Positions 30,226 through 39,693 of a stretch of 64,000 bases of DNA are shown here, piece by piece; position 1 is the stretch's first letter; every line of letters begins with the position of its first letter. This DNA comes from Streptomyces sp. NBC_00249. GTDB lineage: Bacteria > Actinomycetota > Actinomycetes > Streptomycetales > Streptomycetaceae. The stretch is taken from the NCBI RefSeq assembly GCF_026342355.1, contig NZ_JAPEMV010000009.1, positions 1-64,000 of the forward strand, in the 5' to 3' direction. The position numbers and the translations under genes are program-made. Under the pieces are notes generated by a model. The model ran no database searches. It worked only from the letters and a program-made list of their open reading frames with translations, and was not told the origin of the DNA.

Positions 30226-30241
30226 CGGGGGCGGCCATGAG

Positions 30242-30277
30242 AAAGCCCCGCCGGCCCGGAAGGGCCGGCGGGGCTTT
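30242..30277. terminator. Bidirectional intrinsic terminator
   Basis: Perfect 16 bp inverted repeat (30242-30257 and 30262-30277) with a GGAA loop. The stem begins AAA and ends TTT, so it can work on both strands. It lies between the convergent cpkC-like and scF-like genes and marks the end of the PKS transcript. Confidence 0.9.
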
Positions 30278-30309
30278 CCCCTTGTCCTGAGCGCCGTGCG
30301 GCGCGCCCG

Positions 30310-31962
30310 TTACGGGAGCTGGATGCTCAGGCGGTGCGAGAAGACGTTCCTGGGGTCCCAGCGGGACTTGACCTGCTGCAGGCGCGGGTAGTTGCCCTTG
30401 AAGTACAGCTGGTGCCAGGGGATGCCGGAGGTGTTGAAGGACGGGTCGGCGATGTCGGCGTCGGCGTAGTTGATGTAGCAGCCGTCGTTGACGCCGCCGG
30501 TGCGCGGGACGCCGCCGGTGGAGGCGTAGACGTCGGCGTAGGCCTCGCGGACCCAGCGCTTGTTGGCCTCGTCCTGCGTCGGGTCGGTCCACAGCGCGCA
30601 GTAGAGCATCTTGGCGACGGAGTCGCGCTGGGCGGTGGCGGTGTCCGAGGTGCCCACCTCGTTGATCTTGCCGCCGAAGCTGACGATGGCGGCCATCCCG
30701 TACGGGCCGGCGTAGTCGTCGCGGGTCAGCTGCCGGTACAGGGCGCTGAGCTGGTCCTGCGGCATGGTCCTGCGGACGTACGCCGCCTTGGACTTCCAGC
30801 GCGGGACGGCGGCCTCGACGAAGCCGGACCACTCGGTGACGGCGTACATCCACGGCGCGCGGTAGCGGTCGCCGACGGTGTAGCGGACGCCGGTGCCCTC
30901 GGAGACGGCGGCGAGGAAGCCGTCGAGCAGGCCCTCGGGGTCCGGGGCGCCGGCGTCGACCTGGGTGCTCATCCGGAAGTAGCCGGCGGCCTTGTGCATG
31001 GCCTTGAACTGGCTGTAGAGGAAGCGGCCCGGGGAGTCGGGGGCCGAGTTGGCCTCGTGCCAGGCGGTGAAGTTGCGGGCGAGGCGGGTGAAGGAGGCCT
31101 CGTTCAGGTCGGCCCAGGACCAGCTGACGTCCGAGAGGAGCACCTCGGAGGGGGCCTTCGGCAGCAGCTTCGAGGGGTCGTCGCCGGTGGCGCCCGGCGA
31201 GCGGAGCCAGTAGCGGGTGACGACGCCGAAGTTGCCGCCGCCCGCGCCGGTGTGGGCCCACCACAGGTCGCGGTTGGGGTCGTTGGCCTCGCGGGTGGCG
31301 ACCACCTTGCGGGCCCGGCCGGCGCGGTCGACGTGCACGACCTCGACGGCGTACAGGTGGTCGACGGTCAGGCCGCGGGAGCGGGACAGGGCGCCGTAGC
31401 CGCCGCCCTGGATGTGGCCGCCGGCGCCGACGGTGGGGCAGGTGCCGCCGGGCAGGACGACGCCCCAGCGCTTGTAGAGGGTGCGGTAGACGGTGCCGAG
31501 GAGGGCGCCGGGCTCGACGGAGATGGCGCGGCGCTCGGCGTCGTAGGCGATGTTGTTGAGGCCGGACATCTCGATGACGACCTTCACCTCGGAGTTCGTG
31601 GTGAAGTCCTCGTCGCAGTGGCCGCCGCTGCGGACGACGACCTTGAGGCCCTTGTCGACGGCCTCCTGCACGGCGCGCACGACCTGGTCGGTGGAGCTGA
31701 CGATGCGCACGTAGTCGGGGGTGCCGACCCAGCGCTGGTTGGAGCCCGATATGAGCCCCTTGTAGCGGGGGTCGGCGGGGGTGACGGTGATCGGGGCGGC
31801 GACCGCGCGGGCCGCGGCGTCCGCCGCGACCTCCTCGGTGCCTTCGACGACGGCCGCCTGGGCGGTGCCGGCAGCCGAAGCGACGCCGAGCGCGGGCAGG
31901 GCGAGGGCCCCGCCGGTCAGCGCGGCGCCTTTCATGAGACCCCGACGGGACACATCGGTCAT
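30310..31962 (-). CDS. scF: Secreted berberine-bridge-type FAD-linked oxidase, ScF-like
   Basis: Predicted 550 aa, ATG start with GGAGGT (complement of 31971-31976). The N-terminus has a Tat-type signal (SRRGLMKG followed by a hydrophobic stretch to about residue 40), so the enzyme is probably exported folded with its flavin. FAD-binding domain: RSGGHC near residue 110 carries the His, and CPTVGAGGHIQGGGYG near residue 170 the Cys, that in this family attach FAD at two points. The C-terminus has the BBE domain with a YINYADAD motif and a final NYPRLQQVK segment. These enzymes oxidise alcohols or form C-C or C-N bonds with oxygen as acceptor. As I recall, the equivalent gene in S. coelicolor (scF, SCO6272) directly follows cpkC and encodes a secreted FAD-binding protein. 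A role in late oxidation of the polyketide alkaloid outside the cell is inferred, not shown. Confidence 0.85.
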   Translation of the reverse strand: MTDVSRRGLMKGAALTGGALALPALGVASAAGTAQAAVVEGTEEVAADAAARAVAAPITVTPADPRYKGLISGSNQRWVGTPDYVRIVSSTDQVVRAVQEAVDKGLKVVVRSGGHCDEDFTTNSEVKVVIEMSGLNNIAYDAERRAISVEPGALLGTVYRTLYKRWGVVLPGGTCPTVGAGGHIQGGGYGALSRSRGLTVDHLYAVEVVHVDRAGRARKVVATREANDPNRDLWWAHTGAGGGNFGVVTRYWLRSPGATGDDPSKLLPKAPSEVLLSDVSWSWADLNEASFTRLARNFTAWHEANSAPDSPGRFLYSQFKAMHKAAGYFRMSTQVDAGAPDPEGLLDGFLAAVSEGTGVRYTVGDRYRAPWMYAVTEWSGFVEAAVPRWKSKAAYVRRTMPQDQLSALYRQLTRDDYAGPYGMAAIVSFGGKINEVGTSDTATAQRDSVAKMLYCALWTDPTQDEANKRWVREAYADVYASTGGVPRTGGVNDGCYINYADADIADPSFNTSGIPWHQLYFKGNYPRLQQVKSRWDPRNVFSHRLSIQLP

Positions 31963-32220
31963 GACCGCTTACCTCCATGAGACGCGAACGAAGAGCCGTA
32001 GAGAAACCCAGGGCCGGGCCACCCGATCACGGCCCGGTCACCAGGCGTTCTCTGGCGGTCCTCGTCCGCTGATTACCTGCCGGTGGACCGCTCGCGGGGA
32101 TCCGGCGTTACGTTCTGTCCGTCGATGGTTCGAATGTGGCGACGGAGGATCCGGCTGGATCCCGTCGGTCGGACCGGGTCCGGAGAAACGGTTCTGTCAA
32201 CCGAGTTGAGGAGAGCGTTC
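31963..32220. promoter_or_regulatory. Divergent intergenic region scF-like/accA1-like
   Basis: 258 bp between divergent genes; it must hold promoters for both. A 7 bp inverted repeat (CCGGGCC 32014-32020, GGCCCGG 32031-32037) lies about 50 bp ahead of the oxidase start. No clear -10/-35 pair could be assigned. A longer upstream start at 32083 for the carboxylase is open but lacks an RBS and family similarity. Confidence 0.4.
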
Positions 32221-33990
32221 GTGCGTAAGGTGCTCATTGCGAACCGCGGCGAGATCGCTGTCCGCGTTGCTCGGGCCTGCCGGGATGCCGGGATCGCGAG
32301 CGTAGCCGTCTACGCCGATCCGGACCGGGACGCCCTGCACGTCCGCGCGGCAGACGAAGCTTTCGCGTTGGGCGGTGACACCCCGGCAGCCAGCTACCTC
32401 GACATCGGCAAGGTCCTCCAGGCAGCGGCCGACTCCGGAGCCGACGCCATCCACCCCGGATACGGATTCCTGTCCGAGAACGCCGACTTCGCCCAGGCCG
32501 TCCTCGACGCCGGCCTCACCTGGATCGGCCCGCCCCCGCAGGCCATCCGCGACCTCGGCGACAAGGTCGCCGCCCGCCACATCGCCCAGCGGGCCGGCGC
32601 ACCCCTCGTCGCGGGCACCCCCGACCCCGTCTCCGGGGCCGACGAGGTCGTCGCCTTCGCCAAGGAACACGGCCTGCCCATCGCCATCAAGGCAGCCTTC
32701 GGCGGCGGCGGCCGCGGCCTCAAGGTCGCCCGCACCCTCGAAGAAGTCCCCGAGCTCTACGACTCCGCCGTCCGCGAAGCCGTCGCCGCCTTCGGCCGCG
32801 GCGAATGCTTCGTCGAGCGCTACCTCGACAAGCCCCGCCACGTCGAGACCCAGTGCCTCGCCGACAGCCACGGCAACGTCGTCGTCGTCTCCACCCGCGA
32901 CTGCTCCCTCCAGCGCCGCCACCAGAAACTGGTGGAGGAAGCCCCCGCGCCCTTCCTGACCCAGGCCCAGAACGAGGAGCTCTACGCCGCCTCCAAGGCC
33001 ATCCTCAAGGAAGCCGGATACGTAGGCGCCGGCACCGTCGAGTTCCTCGTCTCCGCCGACGGCCTCATCTCCTTCCTCGAGGTCAACACCCGCCTCCAGG
33101 TCGAACACCCCGTCACCGAGGAGGTCGCCGGAATCGACCTCGTCCGCGAGATGTTCCGCATCGCCGACGGCGAGGAACTCGGCTACGGCGACCCCGTCCT
33201 GCGCGGCCACTCCATCGAGTTCCGCATCAACGGCGAAGACCCCGGCCGCGGCTTCCTCCCCGCCCCCGGCACCGTCACCAGGTTCAGCCCGCCCACCGGC
33301 CCGGGCGTCCGCCTCGACGCCGGCGTCGAGTCCGGCTCCGTCATCGGACCCGCCTGGGACTCCCTCCTCGCCAAGCTCATCGTCACCGGCGCCACCCGCG
33401 AACAGGCCCTCCAGCGCGCCGCCCGCGCCCTGGACGAGTTCGAGATCGAAGGCATGGCCACCGCCATCCCCTTCCACCGCGCCGTCGTCACCGACCCCGC
33501 CTTCGCCCCCACCGACGGCACCCCCTTCACCGTCTTCACCCGCTGGATCGAGACCGAGTTCGTCAACGACATCAAGGCCTTCAACGCGCCCGGCGCCGCG
33601 GAGGACGCCGAGGACGAGGCGGGCCGCGAATCGCTGGTGGTGGAGGTCGGCGGCCGTCGCCTGGAGGTGACGCTCCCGTCGTCGCTGGGCGCGCTGGCCA
33701 AGGGCGCGCCGGCCGGTGGCGGCTCGGGCCCCAAGGCGAAGCGCCGGAACAAGAAGAACGTCAAGCTCGTCTCCGGCGACACCCTCGCGTCCCCGATGCA
33801 GGGCACGATCGTCAAGATCGCGGTCGAGGAGGGCCAGCAGGTCAACGAGGGCGACCTGATCGTCGTCCTGGAGGCCATGAAGATGGAGCAGCCGCTCAAC
33901 GCGCACCGCTCCGGCACGATCACCGGGCTCAAGGCGGAGGTCGGTGCCTCCCTCACCTCGGGCGCCACCATCTGCGAGATCAAGGCCTGA
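32221..33990 (+). CDS. accA1: Acyl-CoA carboxylase alpha chain (biotin carboxylase + biotin carboxyl carrier)
   Basis: Start is GTG 32221 with GAGGAG at 32208-32213, giving MRKVLIANRGEIAVRVARAC, the usual first residues of the family, and a normal length of 589 aa. Biotin carboxylase domain at about 1-450: ATP-grasp with the glycine loop AFGGGGRGLKVA near 160, FVERYLDKPRHVE, and the catalytic EVNTRLQVEHPVTE near 285. Lys/Arg-rich linker near 505-515. BCCP domain at 515-589 with the biotin site EAMKMEQ. It carboxylates biotin with ATP and bicarbonate; a separate beta subunit (not in the window) transfers the carboxyl group to acetyl- or propionyl-CoA. Six malonyl-specific ATs nearby make malonyl-CoA supply its likely purpose. 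In S. coelicolor, accA1 lies in the cpk cluster after scF. korA starts 3 bp after the stop. Confidence 0.93.
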   Translation: MRKVLIANRGEIAVRVARACRDAGIASVAVYADPDRDALHVRAADEAFALGGDTPAASYLDIGKVLQAAADSGADAIHPGYGFLSENADFAQAVLDAGLTWIGPPPQAIRDLGDKVAARHIAQRAGAPLVAGTPDPVSGADEVVAFAKEHGLPIAIKAAFGGGGRGLKVARTLEEVPELYDSAVREAVAAFGRGECFVERYLDKPRHVETQCLADSHGNVVVVSTRDCSLQRRHQKLVEEAPAPFLTQAQNEELYAASKAILKEAGYVGAGTVEFLVSADGLISFLEVNTRLQVEHPVTEEVAGIDLVREMFRIADGEELGYGDPVLRGHSIEFRINGEDPGRGFLPAPGTVTRFSPPTGPGVRLDAGVESGSVIGPAWDSLLAKLIVTGATREQALQRAARALDEFEIEGMATAIPFHRAVVTDPAFAPTDGTPFTVFTRWIETEFVNDIKAFNAPGAAEDAEDEAGRESLVVEVGGRRLEVTLPSSLGALAKGAPAGGGSGPKAKRRNKKNVKLVSGDTLASPMQGTIVKIAVEEGQQVNEGDLIVVLEAMKMEQPLNAHRSGTITGLKAEVGASLTSGATICEIKA

Positions 33991-33993
33991 GCC

Positions 33994-35869
33994 ATGACCG
34001 AAGTAGCCCTGCCGCCCACGGGCGAGAAGGAAGTCCGTCGCGTCGATCATGTGATCATCCGCTTCGCGGGTGACTCGGGTGACGGTATGCAGCTGACGGG
34101 TGACCGTTTCACTTCGGAGACGGCCTCCTTCGGCAACGACCTCTCGACGCTGCCGAACTTCCCGGCCGAGATCCGCGCCCCCGCCGGCACCCTGCCGGGC
34201 GTGTCCTCGTTCCAGCTGCACTTCGCGGACCACGACATCCTCACCCCGGGCGACGCCCCGGACGTGCTGGTCGCGATGAACCCGGCCGCGCTGAAGGCGA
34301 ACATCGCCGACGTGCCGCGCGGCGCGGAGATCATCGTGAACACGGACGAGTTCACGAAGCGCCCGATGGCCAAGGTGGGCTATGCGACGTCGCCGCTGGA
34401 GGACGGCTCGCTGGACGCCTACCGGGTCCACGGGGTGCCGCTGACCACCCTCACGGTGGAGGCCCTGAAGGACTTCGACCTCTCCCGCAAGGAGGCCGAG
34501 CGCAGCAAGAACATGTTCGCGCTCGGCCTGCTCTCCTGGATGTACCACCGTCCGACGGAGGGTACGGAGAGCTTCCTGCGGCAGAAGTTCGCGAAGAAGC
34601 CCACGATCGCCGAGGCGAACATCGTCGCCTTCCGGGCCGGCTGGAACTTCGGCGAGACCACGGAGGACTTCGCCGTCTCCTACGAGGTGGCACCGGCCTC
34701 CAGCGCGTTCCCCAACGGGGTCTACCGCAACATCTCGGGGAACCTGGCCCTGTCGTACGGGCTGATCGCGGCCGCCCAGCAGGCGGAGCTGCCGCTCTAC
34801 CTGGGCTCGTACCCGATCACCCCCGCCTCGGACATCCTGCACGAGCTGTCGAAGCACAAGAACTTCGGCGTCCGCACCTTCCAGGCCGAGGACGAGATCG
34901 CCGGGATCGGCGCCGCGCTCGGCGCGGCCTTCGGCGGGGCGCTGGGGGTGACGACCACTTCCGGGCCGGGTGTGGCGCTGAAGTCGGAGACGATCGGCCT
35001 GGCCGTCTCCCTCGAACTCCCGCTGCTGATCGTGGACATCCAGCGCGGCGGCCCGTCGACGGGTCTGCCGACGAAGACGGAGCAGGCGGACCTGCTCCAG
35101 GCCATGTACGGCCGCAACGGCGAGGCCCCGGTGCCGATCGTCGCGCCGAGGACGGCGGCGGACTGCTTCGACGCCGCCATCGACGCCGCTCGGATCGCCC
35201 TCACCTACCGCACCCCGGTGTTCCTGCTCTCCGACGGCTACCTCGCCAACGGCTCCGAGCCCTGGAAGGTCCCGGACGTGGCCGGCCTGCCGGATCTGCG
35301 CACCCGCTTCGCCACCGGCCCGAACCACGAGCTGGCCGACGGCACCGAGGTCTTCTGGCCGTACAAGCGCGACCCGGAAACCCTCGCCCGCCCGTGGGCG
35401 GTGCCCGGCACGCCCGGCCTCGAACACCGCATCGGCGGCATCGAGAAGCAGGACGGCACCGGCAACATCTCCTACGACCCCGCGAACCACGAGTTCATGG
35501 TCCGCACCCGCCAGGCCAAGATCGACGGCATCCAGGTCCCCGACCTCGACGTCGACGACCCCGACGGCGCCACCACCCTGGTCATCGGCTGGGGCTCGAC
35601 GTACGGCCCGATCACCGCCGCCGTCCGCCGGCTGCGCGCCTCCGGCTTCCCGGTCGCGCAGGCCCACCTGCGCCACCTCAACCCCTTCCCGGGCAATCTG
35701 GGCGAGGTGCTGGGGCAGTACGACACGGTGGTGCTGCCGGAGATGAACCTCGGGCAGCTGGCGACCCTGCTGCGGGCGAAGTACCTGACGAACATCCATT
35801 CCGTCACCCAGGTCAACGGAATGCCCTTCAAGGCCGAGCAGCTGGCCGAGGCCGTCCAGGAGGCAAGCC

Positions 35870-35880
<11 letters not shown>
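33994..35880 (+). CDS. korA: 2-oxoacid (2-oxoglutarate):ferredoxin oxidoreductase, alpha subunit (gamma-alpha fusion)
   Basis: Predicted 628 aa. Start ATG 33994 lies 3 bp after the carboxylase stop; the only SD-like sequence, AAGG, is inside the end of that gene, which suggests translational coupling. The N-terminal gamma domain (about 20-200) contains IIRFAGDSGDGMQLTGD. The alpha domain follows, with YPITPASDILHELS near 270, TTTSGPGVALKSE near 325, and an RGGPSTGLPTKTEQADL segment near 350. With KorB it decarboxylates 2-oxoglutarate to succinyl-CoA and passes electrons to ferredoxin; the reaction is reversible. This two-subunit type is the normal actinobacterial enzyme. The next gene overlaps by 11 bp and encodes the beta subunit. 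Confidence 0.92.
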
Positions 35881-36922
<1,042 letters not shown>

Positions 36923-36936
36923 GTCATCTCTTCCCA

Positions 36937-36970
36937 GGGCCCGGATTCCGTCCTTACGGGGTCCGGGCCC
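36937..36970. terminator. Intrinsic terminator shared by korB and hxlR
   Basis: 14 bp stem (two G-T pairs) between 36937-36950 and 36957-36970, loop TCCTTA. Its core is GGGCCCGGA / TCCGGGCCC. The right arm overlaps the last codons of the convergent regulator gene, so one hairpin may serve both directions. Confidence 0.8.
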
Positions 36971-37343
36971 CGTCGTACGCGGCGCGGGCGCTCTGCACCT
37001 CGCCCGTGCGGCGTTCCGTCCAGCGGGCCAGGGCCCACACCTGTTCGGCGGCCTCCCGGCCGAGGTCGGTCAGGGAGTAGTCGACGTGCGGCGGGATCAC
37101 GGGGTGCGCGTGGCGCAGGACGAAGCCGTCGCGTTCCAGGGTCTGGAGGGTCTGGGCGAGCATCTTCTCGCTGACGCCCCCCACCTCCCGGCGCAGTTCG
37201 CTGAACCGGTAGGAGCGCTCGACCAGGGTGGCGAGGACCAGGACGCCCCAGCGGCTGGTGACGTGCTCCAGGATGCCGCGCGAGGGGCACATGGGGGCTT
37301 TGACGTTCGGGGCTTGGACGCTCGGTTCGACACTTACTTCCAT
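36954..37343 (-). CDS. HxlR-family winged-helix regulator (QorR-like)
   Basis: Predicted 129 aa. It contains CPSRGILEHVTSRWGVLVLATL near residues 19-40, followed by RFSELRREVGGVSEKMLAQTLQTLERDGFV, the typical HxlR winged helix. The single Cys near residue 19 matches the redox-sensing Cys of quinone- and electrophile-responsive HxlR regulators such as QorR and YodB. It is divergent from an NAD(P)H-dependent quinone reductase-like gene, the same arrangement as ytfH/ytfG (qorB) in E. coli, so it most likely represses that gene and itself. A partial palindrome directly before its start is the probable operator. The start ATG 37343 has no evident RBS and translation may be leaderless; Met18 is the next possible start. 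Confidence 0.88.
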   Translation of the reverse strand: MEVSVEPSVQAPNVKAPMCPSRGILEHVTSRWGVLVLATLVERSYRFSELRREVGGVSEKMLAQTLQTLERDGFVLRHAHPVIPPHVDYSLTDLGREAAEQVWALARWTERRTGEVQSARAAYDGARTP

Positions 37344-37346
37344 ACC

Positions 37347-37371
37347 AGTACCTTACTCCAAAGTAGGTACT
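37347..37371. promoter_or_regulatory. Probable HxlR operator
   Basis: Imperfect inverted repeat: AGTACC at 37347-37352 and TACT at 37354-37357 are mirrored by AGTA at 37362-37365... and GGTACT at 37366-37371, with one unpaired T in the left arm. It sits 4 bp upstream of the regulator ATG and 105 bp upstream of the divergent reductase. Binding is inferred from position and symmetry. Confidence 0.55.
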
Positions 37372-37427
37372 TACGATTAGTTAGCGCTTTCCATAAGCTG
37401 GTGTCAACGAACAGCGAGCAGCAGCAG

Positions 37428-37455
37428 TCAGCACTCAGCACTCAGCACTCAGCAC
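37428..37455 (+). repeat. Four tandem heptamers in a 5' leader
   Basis: Four perfect head-to-tail copies of TCAGCAC (28 bp), ending 21 bp before the ATG of the quinone reductase-like gene. The GGAG ribosome site at 37462-37465 follows directly. Copy number could vary by slippage. Confidence 0.9.
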
Positions 37456-37476
37456 CGAACTGGAGCGTGAACCGTC

Positions 37477-38331
37477 ATGAGCATCGTCGTCACCGGAGCC
37501 ACCGGAGCCCTCGGCCGTCTCGTCGTCGAAGAGCTGCTGGCCAAGGTGCCCGCCACCGAGGTGGCCGTGGTCGTCCGCAACAAGGAGAAGGCCGCCGGCC
37601 TCGCCGCGCAGGGTGTCGACGTACGCATCGCCGACTACAGCGACCCGGCGAGCCTCGCCGACGTCTTCCGGGCCGGCGACCGGGTCCTGCTGATCTCCGG
37701 CAGCGAGGTCGGGCAGCGCGTCCCGCAGCACCTCGCCGTGGTCAAGGCGGCGGAGGCCGCCGGCGTGGCCCAGCTCGCCTACACCGGGATCCTCGGCGGC
37801 CCCGAGGCCGACTTCGACCTGGCGGCCGAGCACAAGGCCACCGAGCAGGCGATCCTCGACTCCGGCCTGCCGCACACCTTCCTGCGCAACGGCTGGTACC
37901 ACGAGAACTACACCGGCAAGCTCGCCGGCGTCCTGGCGCACGGCGCGGTCGTCGGCAGTGCGGGCGAGGGCCGGATCGCCTCGGCGTCGCGGGCCGACTA
38001 CGCGGCGGCCGCCGCGGCGGTGCTGACCGGCGAGGGCCACCTCAACCAGGTCTACGAGCTGTCCGGGGACACCGCCTGGAGCCTGGCCGAGTACGCCGCC
38101 GAGGTGGCGCGGCAGTCGGGGCGCGAGGTCTCGTACGCGGCCGTTCCGGCGGACGCGCACCTGACCGTGCTGACCGGCGCCGGGGTTCCCGAGGGCTTCG
38201 CGACGCTCCTCGTCGACGTGGACGCGGCGATCTCGCGCGGCCGGCTGGCCGGGACCAGCGGTGACCTGGCCCGCCTGATCGGGCGGCCGACGACCCCGGT
38301 GTCCGAGGCCATCGCGGCCGCCCTGGTCTGA
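37477..38331 (+). CDS. NAD(P)H-binding oxidoreductase, QorB/NmrA-like
   Basis: Predicted 284 aa, ATG with GGAG 12 bp upstream. The N-terminus MSIVVTGATGALGRLVVEEL is a Rossmann fold of the atypical SDR type with GATGALG. The later LAYTGILGG, HKATEQAILDSGLPHTFLRNGWYHENY and VYELSGDTAWSLAEYAAEV segments match QorB/YtfG quinone oxidoreductase 2 and related NmrA-like proteins, which are about 286 aa. It probably reduces quinones with NADPH and protects against electrophile or quinone stress. It is divergent from the HxlR regulator. Substrate is not determinable from sequence. Confidence 0.88.
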   Translation: MSIVVTGATGALGRLVVEELLAKVPATEVAVVVRNKEKAAGLAAQGVDVRIADYSDPASLADVFRAGDRVLLISGSEVGQRVPQHLAVVKAAEAAGVAQLAYTGILGGPEADFDLAAEHKATEQAILDSGLPHTFLRNGWYHENYTGKLAGVLAHGAVVGSAGEGRIASASRADYAAAAAAVLTGEGHLNQVYELSGDTAWSLAEYAAEVARQSGREVSYAAVPADAHLTVLTGAGVPEGFATLLVDVDAAISRGRLAGTSGDLARLIGRPTTPVSEAIAAALV

Positions 38332-38499
38332 GCGGCCGGGGCCCGGGGCGCCTGAGCGCCGCTGGAGCACGGCCGGACCTTCACCGGAGCGTCTCGCAGG
38401 TGTCATGAGTATCTCCCCGTTACGGGCATGACAGCACCCCCTGTGCGGCGCTACGGTCGTGAGGTTGTGAATTTGGCCGGAAGTCGCACTGGAGGCCCC

Positions 38500-39480
38500 G
38501 TGAAGGCACAGACCGAGCAGCGCACGGGTCTGCTCTACGGATTCGGCGCGTACGGGATGTGGGGGCTCGTCCCCCTCTTCTGGCCGCTGCTCAAGCCCTC
38601 CGGAGCCGTCGAGATCCTCGCGCACCGCATGGTGTGGTCGCTGGCCGTCGTCGGGATCGCACTGCTCGCGCTGCGCCGCTGGAGCTGGATGGGCGAGCTG
38701 CTGCGCCAGCCGCGCAAGCTCGCGCTGACGGCCCTCGCCGCGACCGTGATCAGCGTGAACTGGGGCCTGTACATCTGGTCGGTCAACAACGGCCAGGTGG
38801 TGGAGGCCAGCCTCGGCTACTTCATCAACCCCCTCGTGACCATCGCGATCGGCGTGCTGGTCCTCAAGGAGCGGCTGCGGCGGGCGCAGTGGGCGGCCGT
38901 GGGGATCGGTTTCGCCGCGGTGGTGGTGCTGGCCGTCGGGTACGGGCGGCCGCCGTGGATCTCGCTGGTGCTGGCCTTCTCCTTCGCGACGTACGGGCTG
39001 ATCAAGAAGAAGCTGGACATGGGCGGCCTGGAGTCGCTGACCGCCGAGACGGCCCTGCTCTTCCTGCCCGCCCTCGGCTACCTGCTGTGGCTGGGCGCGC
39101 GGGGGCAGTCCACCTTCACCTCGGAGGGCCTCGGGCACTCCTCGCTGCTCGCCACGACCGGTCTGGTGACCGCGATCCCGCTGGTGTGCTTCGGGGCGGC
39201 CGCGATCCGGGTGCCGCTGTCCACGCTGGGGCTGCTCCAGTACCTGGCGCCGGTGTTCCAGTTCGCCATCGGGATCCTGTACTTCCACGAGGCGATGCCG
39301 CCCGAGCGCTGGGCCGGCTTCTCCCTGGTGTGGGCCGCGCTGGCCATCCTGACCTGGGACGCGCTGCGGACCTCGCGGCGCTCCCGGGCCCGGCTCGCCG
39401 CCGCCTCGGCGGCTGCCGCGCTCACCCCGCCGACGGGCGCCCCGGCCGCGCCCGCGGCTCCGGCGCGCGAGCCGGCGTAG
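38500..39480 (+). CDS. rarD: RarD-type EamA/DMT-family membrane transporter
   Basis: Start GTG 38500 chosen because GGAGG is at 38491-38495; the frame is open further upstream, to 38428, without a ribosome site. This gives 326 aa beginning MKAQTEQRTGLLYGFGAYGM. About ten hydrophobic segments form two EamA halves; GAYGMWGLVPLFWP near the start and FINPLVTIAIGVLVLKERL near the middle are typical of the RarD subgroup. The C-terminal 30 residues are Ala/Pro-rich and cytoplasmic. RarD proteins are named after E. coli chloramphenicol sensitivity, but the substrate is unknown. The gene stands alone between a quinone reductase and a strong terminator. Confidence 0.9.
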   Translation: MKAQTEQRTGLLYGFGAYGMWGLVPLFWPLLKPSGAVEILAHRMVWSLAVVGIALLALRRWSWMGELLRQPRKLALTALAATVISVNWGLYIWSVNNGQVVEASLGYFINPLVTIAIGVLVLKERLRRAQWAAVGIGFAAVVVLAVGYGRPPWISLVLAFSFATYGLIKKKLDMGGLESLTAETALLFLPALGYLLWLGARGQSTFTSEGLGHSSLLATTGLVTAIPLVCFGAAAIRVPLSTLGLLQYLAPVFQFAIGILYFHEAMPPERWAGFSLVWAALAILTWDALRTSRRSRARLAAASAAAALTPPTGAPAAPAAPAREPA

Positions 39481-39507
39481 GACGGCCCCGGCAGCCTCCC
39501 CGCTCCC

Positions 39508-39544
39508 ACGATCCCCGGTACGGACCATCCGTACCGGGGATCGT
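39508..39544 (+). terminator. Strong intrinsic terminator after rarD
   Basis: Perfect 17 bp stem (39508-39524 and 39528-39544), three-base loop CCA, followed by CCGTTTTT. It is one of the few hairpins here with a T tract. Confidence 0.93.
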
Positions 39545-39693
39545 CCGTTTTTCGAACACCCCTGACCGAATTATGGTCTTGACGCATAGTCATACTCTCG
39601 CTGAACATCAGGCTCGCACTGACGCGCTATCGCTCACCTGCTGTATCCCCGCACGTTCCGTCGCATCCCCATACGGAATCCCGGAGCCCCCAC

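Noticed and set aside
32083..32220. Longer N-terminus for the carboxylase
   Set aside because: No RBS, and the extra residues do not resemble the family; GTG 32221 has GAGGAG and the standard N-terminus.
37428..37455. CRISPR-like repeats
   Set aside because: Units are 7 bp and contiguous, with no spacers and no cas genes.
39560..39600. A TTGACG hexamer before the aminopeptidase gene as a -35 box
   Set aside because: No -10 box at acceptable spacing could be found, so no promoter was annotated.
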